64,000 nt of DNA, taken from Paraburkholderia caledonica NBRC 102488 (GTDB lineage Bacteria; Pseudomonadota; Gammaproteobacteria; Burkholderiales; Burkholderiaceae). The notes beneath the pieces were generated by a model that saw only the letters and a list, made by a program, of their open reading frames with translations, did not search any database and was not told the origin of the DNA. A program made the translations under genes and the position numbers. The DNA lies in contig NZ_BAYE01000023.1 in NCBI RefSeq assembly GCF_000685095.1, positions 1 to 64,000 on the forward strand, in the 5' to 3' direction. Positions 18,801 to 26,796 of this stretch are shown piece by piece (the stretch's first letter is position 1; each line of letters starts with the position of its first letter).

Positions 18801-20198
18801 TCAAAAGTTATGTTCTGCAATAATCCTTTCGCTATCGTTATATCCGCTCGAAATCCTGATCAGTTCTTCGATGGACGTAATCTTTTCTCTCACCTTGCCG
18901 CTTGTTGATCCCCGGCATTTCTCGTATTGATCGATTGTTTTCCATGCTTCCCAGCTAACCGCTGAAACACCCCGGGTTGCTAGCGACGCTATGAACTGTT
19001 GACGGATTTCGCCCGAAACAATCCGCGTCGATAACCCATTGAGCACGTGCATGACCGTTTCGCTGCTATCGACGCGATTTGTTCCAATGATGCCTGTCGG
19101 TCCTCGTTTTATCCAGCCGGTCACATAGAGCCCGCGCACGGGGTTTCCTTCCAGACCATACACTTGTCCCTCGCGATGCGGAATGGTTCCGGTGTCGCTG
19201 TCAAACGGTACGCCTGAAATTTCCACCCCTCGATACCCGACGCAGCGAATAAGCAGGTCACAGGGAATCTCGACGGTAGAAGATGTCGGAACCGCACGCT
19301 GTGCAAACGGCGCCCCTCGCAGTGCGTTAACCTTGCATTCCAGCGCCCTGATGTGCTGATTGCCGCGTGCACGCGTCGGTGTTCTGAGGAAATCAAACGA
19401 CAGGGTTTTTCCCTCGACGTTCGAAAGTCGTCCATTAGACACGGCTTCGGAGAGCAATTTGTAGGTCTTTCCTTGGGGACTAGTCGGATCGAGTATCTCT
19501 AGGTTGCTCTCAGCATTGAGCGTCAACGCACTCGGATCCGTCGATATGGAACAGCCATCGATCGCTGCCAGCTCGCGCAGTTCAGCAGGAGTAATCTTCA
19601 TCTGGGCGGGACCACGCCGACCTACAATGTGGATAGACTCGACTTTGCTCCGTGATAATTGCTCGAGTGCGTGACTCGCGATGTCCGTCATTCTCAGTCG
19701 TTCGATTGGAGAGAGAAGTATGCGGGCAACATCACATGCGACGTTGCCTTGTCCGACAATTGCTACGGACCGAGTGTTCGTGAGATCGATTTCCAGATCG
19801 GCACAGTCTGGATGGCCGTTGTACCAATTCACAAACTGGGTAGCATGCAAAATACCTTTCAGTTCTTCTCCCGCAATTCCGAGATCAGCGCCGTTGCTTG
19901 CACCAGTAGCAACAATCACTGCTGAATACGCATCGAGTAGCTCGTCGACAAGAACGTCCCTGCCGATTTGGACGTTTCCAAAGAACGCAAATCGGGACGA
20001 CGAAGCTATCTTCTCGAATACCTGCGTGACTAGCTTAATTTTTTGATGGTCCGGCGCAACCCCGAAGCGAGCCAAGCCGAACGGAACAGGCAACCGCTCA
20101 TACATGTCGACATGCACGGATGGATGGCTACACAGCAACTTTTCCGCGGCAAAGAATCCACTTGGTCCACTACCTACGATGGCGACGTGCGGAATCAT
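18801..20198 (-). CDS. NADPH:ferredoxin reductase, adrenodoxin-reductase type
   Basis: This 465-residue flavoprotein has an N-terminal FAD-binding GxGxxG (VAIVGSGPSGFFAAEKL), the family's YERLPVPFGLARFGVAPDH motif, and a second nucleotide-binding fold for NADP (SVAIVGQGNVACDVARIL). GWIKRGPTGIIGTNR near the C-terminus completes the adrenodoxin-reductase/FprA pattern. It would pass electrons between NADPH and the ferredoxin encoded one base upstream. Last gene of the redox operon. Third codon positions are less GC-rich than in the liv genes. Confidence 0.92.
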   Translation of the reverse strand: MIPHVAIVGSGPSGFFAAEKLLCSHPSVHVDMYERLPVPFGLARFGVAPDHQKIKLVTQVFEKIASSSRFAFFGNVQIGRDVLVDELLDAYSAVIVATGASNGADLGIAGEELKGILHATQFVNWYNGHPDCADLEIDLTNTRSVAIVGQGNVACDVARILLSPIERLRMTDIASHALEQLSRSKVESIHIVGRRGPAQMKITPAELRELAAIDGCSISTDPSALTLNAESNLEILDPTSPQGKTYKLLSEAVSNGRLSNVEGKTLSFDFLRTPTRARGNQHIRALECKVNALRGAPFAQRAVPTSSTVEIPCDLLIRCVGYRGVEISGVPFDSDTGTIPHREGQVYGLEGNPVRGLYVTGWIKRGPTGIIGTNRVDSSETVMHVLNGLSTRIVSGEIRQQFIASLATRGVSAVSWEAWKTIDQYEKCRGSTSGKVREKITSIEELIRISSGYNDSERIIAEHNF

Positions 20199-20199
20199 A

Positions 20200-20514
20200 T
20201 TATTCGACTCCGTAACCTAGCATCGTCCGCCTGTTCTCCGCGTTCGGCAAAGGGACGAGTTTTTCGGTAATTGGCGGACAGCTTTCCGAGTTTTTAGCGT
20301 TGATCTGGATCCAGTCCTGTTTGTCTTCCGGCAAATCAAACTCGTCGAAGATTGCGTGGACCGGACACTTGGGAATGCACGCGGCGCAATCAATACAGAC
20401 GTTTGGATCGATATAAACCATATCATCACCTTGCCGGAATGCCGCGACCGGACACACCGTCACACATTCGGTAAATCTGCACTCTGTGCAGTTGTCGGTA
20501 ACAACGATTGTCAT
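20200..20514 (-). CDS. 7Fe-type ferredoxin (FdxA-like)
   Basis: This 104-residue ferredoxin has eight cysteines, at positions 9, 12, 17, 21, 40, 43, 46 and 50. The spacing (C-x2-C-x4-C-x3-CP, then CIDCAAC-x3-CP) is that of FdxA proteins that carry one [3Fe-4S] and one [4Fe-4S] cluster. The C-terminal extension after the clusters is also FdxA-like. Its ATG overlaps the stop of the molybdopterin oxidoreductase gene (ATGA, 20511-20514), so the two are translationally coupled. It probably links that enzyme to the downstream reductase. Confidence 0.93.
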   Translation of the reverse strand: MTIVVTDNCTECRFTECVTVCPVAAFRQGDDMVYIDPNVCIDCAACIPKCPVHAIFDEFDLPEDKQDWIQINAKNSESCPPITEKLVPLPNAENRRTMLGYGVE

Positions 20515-22658
20515 ATATTGGTCTCCTCGTCGCGATGCGACATTCTTTTGACCTGAACTAAAGTGTCGTGAAAAGAAGCGCCACCGCCCCAGTCGCTCAG
20601 GGTGTCGTTAGTCAATTCATTGGCGACACCTGAATTTTGCGGTCCGCGCGCCGGCCACGCGAATGGCATGGTCACGAGTCCAGGCCCCACCTTTTCGCTC
20701 AGTTTCGCGATCACCTCGACTTTTCCACGATCGTTGAACACCAGTACTTGGTCCCCGTTGGAGATACCTCTTGCCTTCGCATCCTCTGTGGAGATTTCAA
20801 GCACACAGGGCCCTTCCGATCGACGGTGTCGCTCCATATTGGAGTAGCAGCTGTTCAGGAAATGCATCGACTTTGTCGTGACCAGTGTCAGCGGATAGCG
20901 AGCATATAAGACAGGATCCCCAGCGGGACTTTCGATCGGTGCAGTGAACGCCGGAAGAGGATCAAATCCTTGTTCGGCTAGCGACGGGGACAGAAATTCG
21001 AGTTTTCCTGAGGCCGTCGCGAAACCTCCCGTAGCGAATGGCAGCCAGCCATCAGGCATACCGACTCGTCGCCACCCGTCTTGCGACAATGTCTCGAATG
21101 TGACATCGGCCATCCACGGATGGTCTACATCCAAAGCATCGCGTACGAGTTCCTCGTCCGTTGCAAAGAGCGCGGGCTCCGTCAAATTCATTGCCTTGGC
21201 AAGTCGTCGGAAAAATTCGGTGTTTGACACGCATTCGCCAAGAGGCTTGATAGCCGGACGGTTCAAGGCAATATTTAAGAATCCCCATGATGGAACGAGG
21301 TCTAACTGCTCAATCTCCGTTGCGGCTGGAAATACATAGTCGGCGTATTTGCACGTATCGGTGACGAATTGATCTAAGACGACCGTCAGAAGATCTTCTC
21401 GTTCTAGTCCAACTCTTACTTGAGACGCGTTAGGTACTGTAACGGCGGGGTTGCAGTTATAAACCAGAAGCGCGTCGACGCCCGGTTCTAAAGTGGTTGA
21501 TGTCAGTACATCTCCCAGTTTGGCCATGTTCAGTGTGCGACTCTGCTGACGGCCCAGATCAGGCCGAAGGAGTTTGTCGAAATTGAGCATCTCCCCGAGG
21601 TAAGAGAAGGTCGACCGTGTCAACCCACCGCCACGCAACCTCCATGCGCCCGTCAGGGCCGGAAGACAAGCGATGTTGCGAAACATCATCGCCCCGTTCT
21701 CATGGTGCTCGAGCCCGATCATGAGCCGAATGCAGGCCGGCTGCGTCGTGGCGTATGCGCGTGCAAAGAGTTCGATCTCGTCGACCGACAGCCCGGTGAT
21801 GGTCGCAACGCGTTCTGGTGGAAAATCAGCAAGTCGCTCTTGCAACTGCTCGAACCCTACCGTGTACGCTTCGATGTAGGCGCGGTCGTGGAGGCCTTCG
21901 CGCACAATGACATGCATCATGCCCAAGGCCAATGCTCCGTCGGTCCCCGGCAATGGGCGGATATGCCAGTCGGCCGCGTCCGCAGTCCGTGTCTTGATGG
22001 GGTCGATCACAACAATTTTTGCACCGGCTGACTTTGCATCTCTGATAGTCGGCCACAGATGCAAATTGTTCGCCATCGTGTTAGTGCCCCACAGTACGAT
22101 GAATTTGCTGTATCTAAGGTCGAGTGGGTCGATACCTTTCGCGTCACCTTGGGTCGCGGACAAGCCTGCGCTTGCGGTATCTCCACAAAGTGATCGTACC
22201 AACCCACTGGTCCCAACATACGATGCGAATCTACGATCGAGTGAAGAATACTGCAACAGCCCCTGCGACCCCGCAAAACTATAGGGCAGAACTGCTTCCG
22301 GACCCTTCGCGGCAATCACGCGTTGAAGTCGCGCCGCAACTTCGCTCAAGGCCTGTTCCCAACTGATCCTTTCGAAGCGGCCATGACCTTTGGGGCCTAC
22401 ACGCTTGAGCGGATAGAGCACCCGGTCTGCGTGGTAGACACGCTCCAGAAAATGGCTCACCTTTGCGCAGAGTCCACCCCTCGTGATCGGATGATCTGGG
22501 GCGCCGCGCAAAGCAGTGGCTCGTTCGTTCGTGACAGTTACATCCCAGACACATGAATCCGGGCAATCATGAGAGCACACACCTCTGACAGTCCGCGTAT
22601 CAACCGGAACGATTGGAATCGCGGCCGTGCCTTGCTCTTTCTGGTTCGTGGCTACCAT
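20511..22658 (-). CDS. Molybdopterin-dependent oxidoreductase
   Basis: This 715-residue enzyme belongs to the DMSO-reductase superfamily. The N-terminal [4Fe-4S] motif is C28-x3-C32-x3-C36 and C64 (CSHDCPDSC, GGLCAK), followed by the molybdopterin domains (ISWEQALSEVAARL; VLWGTNTMANN; VIDPIKTRTADAADWHI) and the C-terminal dinucleotide-binding domain (LVTTKSMHFLNS). No Tat signal is visible, so it is cytoplasmic. The ATG at 22658 follows GAGG at good spacing and lies 7 bases after the aldehyde dehydrogenase stop. An upstream start at 22721 would overlap that gene. Substrate unknown; ferredoxin and reductase genes follow. Confidence 0.9.
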   Translation of the reverse strand: MVATNQKEQGTAAIPIVPVDTRTVRGVCSHDCPDSCVWDVTVTNERATALRGAPDHPITRGGLCAKVSHFLERVYHADRVLYPLKRVGPKGHGRFERISWEQALSEVAARLQRVIAAKGPEAVLPYSFAGSQGLLQYSSLDRRFASYVGTSGLVRSLCGDTASAGLSATQGDAKGIDPLDLRYSKFIVLWGTNTMANNLHLWPTIRDAKSAGAKIVVIDPIKTRTADAADWHIRPLPGTDGALALGMMHVIVREGLHDRAYIEAYTVGFEQLQERLADFPPERVATITGLSVDEIELFARAYATTQPACIRLMIGLEHHENGAMMFRNIACLPALTGAWRLRGGGLTRSTFSYLGEMLNFDKLLRPDLGRQQSRTLNMAKLGDVLTSTTLEPGVDALLVYNCNPAVTVPNASQVRVGLEREDLLTVVLDQFVTDTCKYADYVFPAATEIEQLDLVPSWGFLNIALNRPAIKPLGECVSNTEFFRRLAKAMNLTEPALFATDEELVRDALDVDHPWMADVTFETLSQDGWRRVGMPDGWLPFATGGFATASGKLEFLSPSLAEQGFDPLPAFTAPIESPAGDPVLYARYPLTLVTTKSMHFLNSCYSNMERHRRSEGPCVLEISTEDAKARGISNGDQVLVFNDRGKVEVIAKLSEKVGPGLVTMPFAWPARGPQNSGVANELTNDTLSDWGGGASFHDTLVQVKRMSHRDEETNI

Positions 22659-22665
22659 TTCAACC

Positions 22666-24129
22666 TCATTGAACGTTCCGGACGGTTTCCTTACGATTGC
22701 TGTCAAGAGCGGTACCGACATTCAAGCAGATGACCTTAGGCTCGGTCATCTCCAGCATTGCGCTAGACACCCCTTCGCGACCAACTCCCGATTGCTTCAT
22801 TCCGCCAAACGGCATGGTGTCGACCCGAAAGTCGGTCGATCCATTGACAATCACCGTTCCAGTCTGAAGGTGGCGCGTCGCGTGAAACGCAGCACCGATA
22901 TTTCCGGTGAAGATGGCGCTCTGGAGGCCGTAGTTCGTGTCATTCGCGACATCGATCGCTTCGTCTAGAGTCCCAACGCGCTGAAGCACCGTGACGGGGC
23001 CATAGATTTCTTCCTTGCAAAGGAAATCTTGCCGTCCCACTGCCTCTAAAACAGTCGGTTGCAGAAAGCTCCCCGAAACGTCGCCGCCACAAAGCAGTCT
23101 CCCGCCTGATCGAACTGCCTCTGTGACCCGACTGGCTACACGACTCGCGGCCGCCTGGTCGATCAGAGGTCCCATATCTGTACGGTCATCCATCTTCTTG
23201 CCTACCCGAAGAGACTTTGCGCCATCCACAAACCGCTCTCGTACCTCCTCATATACATCGTGTTGGACGATCAGACGCTGCACGTGGAGGCAATTTTGGC
23301 CTGCGGCCCAGAATGCGCCGGAGACGCAATCGGGGATAGCAGCTTCGAGGTCGGCGTCGGAGAGGATAATCGTGGCCGCATTGCTTCCAAGTTCCATCGA
23401 GAGCTTTTTCAACCCAGCAGCTCGCGCAATGTCTCTCCCGGTCGCTACTCCCCCCGTAAAACTTAGCAAACGCACCCTTGCATCCGCGGCAATTGCGGGG
23501 ACCAAGTCTCTTCCGGGCCCAGTAATCACTTGAAGAATCCCACCGGGCAGCCCCGCTTCCTGAAAGTATCTTGCCAACCTTAGGGCGCTAAGTGGAGTGG
23601 ATGAGTGTGGTTTGAGGATGACCGAGTTTCCCGTTGCAATAGCCGGACCTAGCTTATGAGCAACGAGGTTTAGCGGGTCATTGAATGGCGTGACAGCGAA
23701 AACTACGCCGACGGGATCTCGGACGCAATAGCCAACCCTTCCCTCGCCGTGAGTTTGATGATCGAACGATAAGCTCTCGCCCCCAAGTCTCCTCACTTCC
23801 TCTGAACAAAAAGAAAGGGTATCAGCGGCCCGCGCCACCTCTCGCCTTGCCTCCCGGATCGTCTTGACTCCTTCGGTAGCGATCAATTGTGCGAATGATT
23901 CAGCGTCCCTTCTCAACATGTGTGCCACGCCTTTCAGGATGGACGACCGCTGCCACCCTGAAAGGCGGCGACTGGCGACCGCACCTCGACCTGCAGCGCA
24001 TTCCAGTGCGACTTCGATGTCGTCACCGGACGCGACAGGCACCGTATCGATAAGCGACGAGTCCTCTGGATTTCGAACTTCAATTACCGCGCCCCGGCTG
24101 ACCCACGAGTCGGCCAAAAACATTTTCAT
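22666..24129 (-). CDS. NAD(P)-dependent aldehyde dehydrogenase
   Basis: This 487-residue ALDH has the catalytic Cys280 (AAGQNC), general base Glu246 (SMELGSN), oxyanion Asn150 (TPFNDPLN) and the cofactor-binding FTGGVATGRDIA segment. The PFGGMKQSGVGREG end block is typical. Similarity is to the phosphonoacetaldehyde/succinate-semialdehyde/glyceraldehyde branch, but the aldehyde substrate is unknown. It would convert an aldehyde to an acid within the pathway encoded by this operon. Confidence 0.93.
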   Translation of the reverse strand: MKMFLADSWVSRGAVIEVRNPEDSSLIDTVPVASGDDIEVALECAAGRGAVASRRLSGWQRSSILKGVAHMLRRDAESFAQLIATEGVKTIREARREVARAADTLSFCSEEVRRLGGESLSFDHQTHGEGRVGYCVRDPVGVVFAVTPFNDPLNLVAHKLGPAIATGNSVILKPHSSTPLSALRLARYFQEAGLPGGILQVITGPGRDLVPAIAADARVRLLSFTGGVATGRDIARAAGLKKLSMELGSNAATIILSDADLEAAIPDCVSGAFWAAGQNCLHVQRLIVQHDVYEEVRERFVDGAKSLRVGKKMDDRTDMGPLIDQAAASRVASRVTEAVRSGGRLLCGGDVSGSFLQPTVLEAVGRQDFLCKEEIYGPVTVLQRVGTLDEAIDVANDTNYGLQSAIFTGNIGAAFHATRHLQTGTVIVNGSTDFRVDTMPFGGMKQSGVGREGVSSAMLEMTEPKVICLNVGTALDSNRKETVRNVQ

Positions 24130-24183
24130 CTTGCGATCTCCATTTAAATCGGTAGCACCATTTCCTCCGGATGCAGGCGAAGC

Positions 24184-25074
24184 TCAATAAGTTCCATCTT
24201 TCAACGCCGCGGACAGATATGCGATCGGGGAGGGTTCGGCGCAGAGCATTTTGTCGACCCATGCATCCCGTTCTGACGTAATAACGATCTGTTCCCACAC
24301 ACAACTATCGTACGGCTTATCTACGGGCTGGAAGGTGCCGCGACTGTTGTCGAGAGCAGATAGCAACTGGCAGCGGATATCGTGATGCACCCACCAGCTG
24401 AACAGCAACCAAGTGGCATCCTTTCCTTGATGGACAATTAGAAATCCCAAGCGATGATGATTGCCTGTCGACTCAACGTCGCCAATGCTGTGCTCAACAC
24501 ATCGGCGTGCCGCAGACCAAGTTTCCTCCGTGATGCCCGATTCACGTAGCGAGATTCCGTAAACCTTCACGTCAAGGGGACGAATGCTCCATACGCCCCT
24601 GAACTCAAAATGGCGCGGTTGATAGGCGACTGCTGCTGGCACATCTACCGTCGAGGATCGCGGGCTTTCACCTCCTGTGTTGCTAAGGGGGGGCGTCAGG
24701 ACCTTGCGGAAGGCATTCTTTTCGATCAGTTTTCCATCCTTGAATCGAAGCAGATCACATCCATACGAGGTGTGGTGAGAGCCGTCTTCGTGCTTGAACC
24801 GATACACCCAGGTTTGGAAACCGACTTCTTCGTGAATCTGGATGTCACTGATCTCCGTCTCACAACCCTCGTCATATGCAAACATGGCCTTCAGGCCTTC
24901 ACGGATCGCCTCGCGCGTGCGCCATGTGGACCCCGGCTCCGGCCCGACCGATGCTGAGTAAACGAAATCCTGATGCACGCTGTCCAGCACAGCGTCGGGG
25001 TCGCGTGTCGCCCACGCTGCAAGGAAGCGATCAAGCGCTGCACGATTACGTTGAACCAGTTCGGCTGATGTCAT
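24184..25074 (-). CDS. SnoaL-like domain fused to an unassigned C-terminal domain
   Basis: This 296-residue protein has two parts. Residues 1-130 form an NTF2/SnoaL-like domain nearly identical to the protein at 7806. Residues from about 145 on form a separate domain (HFEFRGVWSIRPLDVKVYGISL, LGFLIVHQGKDATWLLFSWWVH, DSCVWEQIVITSERDAWV). Its strings resemble a conserved hypothetical family I have seen in Proteobacteria but cannot name. It is the first gene of the operon, 54 bases before the aldehyde dehydrogenase gene. The N-terminal domain may bind or isomerise the pathway substrate; this is inference. Confidence 0.78.
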   Translation of the reverse strand: MTSAELVQRNRAALDRFLAAWATRDPDAVLDSVHQDFVYSASVGPEPGSTWRTREAIREGLKAMFAYDEGCETEISDIQIHEEVGFQTWVYRFKHEDGSHHTSYGCDLLRFKDGKLIEKNAFRKVLTPPLSNTGGESPRSSTVDVPAAVAYQPRHFEFRGVWSIRPLDVKVYGISLRESGITEETWSAARRCVEHSIGDVESTGNHHRLGFLIVHQGKDATWLLFSWWVHHDIRCQLLSALDNSRGTFQPVDKPYDSCVWEQIVITSERDAWVDKMLCAEPSPIAYLSAALKDGTY

Positions 25075-25253
25075 GGCATGTCCCTATAAATGTTTTCAGG
25101 ATGCTATGCCAAACTGGCCTCACAGATGATGCCAATCATCTCGAATACATAAGGCCAATCATGAAATCAAAAGACGCAACCTGGCTAGTACTGTTTGAGA
25201 GCAAGTCGGTGGACGGGACTTCGTTGGTAGAGCGCGTTTGCCAAACGGTGAGG
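24690..25253. repeat. Inverted duplication, copy B (intact locus)
   Basis: The near-identical, oppositely oriented partner of 7627-8190, about 16.5 kb away. Here both flanking genes are complete. Recombination between the two copies would invert the segment between them, which contains the APC, nitrilase, monooxygenase and liv genes. Confidence 0.88.
25131..25162. promoter_or_regulatory. Putative MocR operator, direct repeats of GCCAATCAT
   Basis: GCCAATCAT occurs at 25131-25139 and again at 25154-25162, with starts 23 bases apart (about two helical turns). The second copy overlaps the ATG of the regulator gene. MocR regulators commonly bind direct repeats in divergent promoters, so autorepression with activation of the operon is plausible. 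Both repeats survive in duplicate copy A (7717-7750). A palindrome GATGAT-GCCA-ATCATC (25125-25140) overlaps the first repeat. Confidence 0.5.
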
Positions 25254-26603
25254 AAGGCCGTCAGCGCCGGGCATCTTCGGCGGGGCGACCGGTTACCGGC
25301 GAGCCGCGTTTTGGCGATAGATCTTGAGGTGTCCCGCATCACTGTCGAAGCTGCATACGGCCGGCTCGAGGCGGAAGGCTACGTCGTAAGAAAGGTTGGT
25401 AGCGGCACATTTGTCGCTATTAATGCGGCGCCCTTGGCGCAGCGCCACCTGGCGTCAATGACGACAGCGGTCGGATTGTCGGCGCGCGGGAGCGCGCTCG
25501 TCGCAACCGGCGGCTGTGTTGACTCACGGGTGGCCCGTGCTTTCACCGCTGGGTTTCCGGATCCACGCGCCTTTCCAATCGACGTCTGGCGACGACTCAT
25601 AGCGAAGGCTATGCGTGGCGATCCTGCGGAGCTCTTCTCCTACGGCGATCCGCTGGGCTTACCCTCATTGCGCGAAGCGATATCCGCCTATCTTTTTCAG
25701 TCACGTGGTGTTAGGTGCAGCCCGGACCGCATCATGGTGACGACCAGCTCTCAGCAGGCGCTCTCACTGATCGCCAATTTACTTGTTGATCCCGGAGACA
25801 ATGTATGGGTAGAGGATCCCTGCTATCCTGGCGCCCGCACCGCATTCCTGGGCGCGGGCTCTTCACTTCGCGGCATCCCCGTTGATAGCGACGGCATGCT
25901 ACTGCCATCGATCACTTCCGTTCCGAGGGTCATTTATCTGACGCCGTCAAACCAGTACCCAACTGGTGCAACGCTGTCGTTGGAACGTCGTCTTCAACTC
26001 CTCAGGCAACCTGAACTAAAAGCTAGCTGGATCGTTGAGGATGACTATGACAGTGAATTTCAGTATCAGGCGAAAGCTGTACCCGCGCTGCAGGGCTTGG
26101 ACCAACATGGGCGTGTGATCTACGTTGGCACCTTTACTAAGGCCCTCTTCCCTTCTCTTCGCCTCGGTTATATGGTGTTGCCTCCCTCGCTCGTGGAGGC
26201 CTTTGTCACTGCACGAACGACGCTGGACGGCCATCCAGCATACCTATCGCAAGCTGTAACAGCCCAGTTCCTTTCCCAAGGCCATTTTTCGGCGCACGTT
26301 CGGCAGATGCGTCGACTCTATAAAAGTCGGCACGACTGTCTGATCGAGGAACTTGGCCGGTTCGCGCCTCGACTGGAGCGCAGTTCCTCCGCCGGCGCTG
26401 GCCTCCAGTCAACAGTGTTTGTTGAAGGCTTGTCTGATATGGAGTTCGCGCGTAAGGCACCTCAGGCGGGCATTGAGCTTCGCTGTCTCTCGCCACTGTA
26501 TCTTAATAGTGCGAAGCGACAGGGGTGGATATTAGGATTTGCCGCGCTAGAGAATGAGACTATTCGTTCCAGTCTTAGACGCCTGGGAAAGATGCTGCGC
26601 TAG
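25161..26603 (+). CDS. MocR-type transcriptional regulator (GntR HTH plus aminotransferase domain)
   Basis: This 480-residue chimeric regulator has an N-terminal GntR winged helix (LVERVCQTVRKAVSAGHLRRGDRLPASRVLAIDLEVSR, VRKVGSGTFV). A fold-type I aminotransferase domain follows. The PLP lysine is K327 in FTKALFPSLRLGY, and WIVEDDYDSEF supplies the conserved Asp. MocR proteins use PLP or a PLP-amino acid adduct as effector, which hints that the operon handles an amine or amino-acid-derived compound. It diverges from the five-gene operon with 86 bases between start codons. Confidence 0.92.
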   Translation: MKSKDATWLVLFESKSVDGTSLVERVCQTVRKAVSAGHLRRGDRLPASRVLAIDLEVSRITVEAAYGRLEAEGYVVRKVGSGTFVAINAAPLAQRHLASMTTAVGLSARGSALVATGGCVDSRVARAFTAGFPDPRAFPIDVWRRLIAKAMRGDPAELFSYGDPLGLPSLREAISAYLFQSRGVRCSPDRIMVTTSSQQALSLIANLLVDPGDNVWVEDPCYPGARTAFLGAGSSLRGIPVDSDGMLLPSITSVPRVIYLTPSNQYPTGATLSLERRLQLLRQPELKASWIVEDDYDSEFQYQAKAVPALQGLDQHGRVIYVGTFTKALFPSLRLGYMVLPPSLVEAFVTARTTLDGHPAYLSQAVTAQFLSQGHFSAHVRQMRRLYKSRHDCLIEELGRFAPRLERSSSAGAGLQSTVFVEGLSDMEFARKAPQAGIELRCLSPLYLNSAKRQGWILGFAALENETIRSSLRRLGKMLR

Positions 26604-26796
26604 CCGGGAAGCGGGGCGCTCTTGCTATCAGCAACGATCGCCCCGTCTGGTGGCGCGTATCGCCGCCGGCTCACACTGTCCTGAACGATCGCCTCTGCCT
26701 GTCCAAGCTCGACAACGGTGGCGCGCGACGAAATCCCCCCTGGGAACGGGTGACAGATAACGGGACATAGCGTCAATTTGGGCAATCTGATGCTGG

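Noticed and set aside
26762..26767. GGGACA next to the ISKra4 element
   Set aside because: A half-site only; the other arm is absent and no gene start lies close by.
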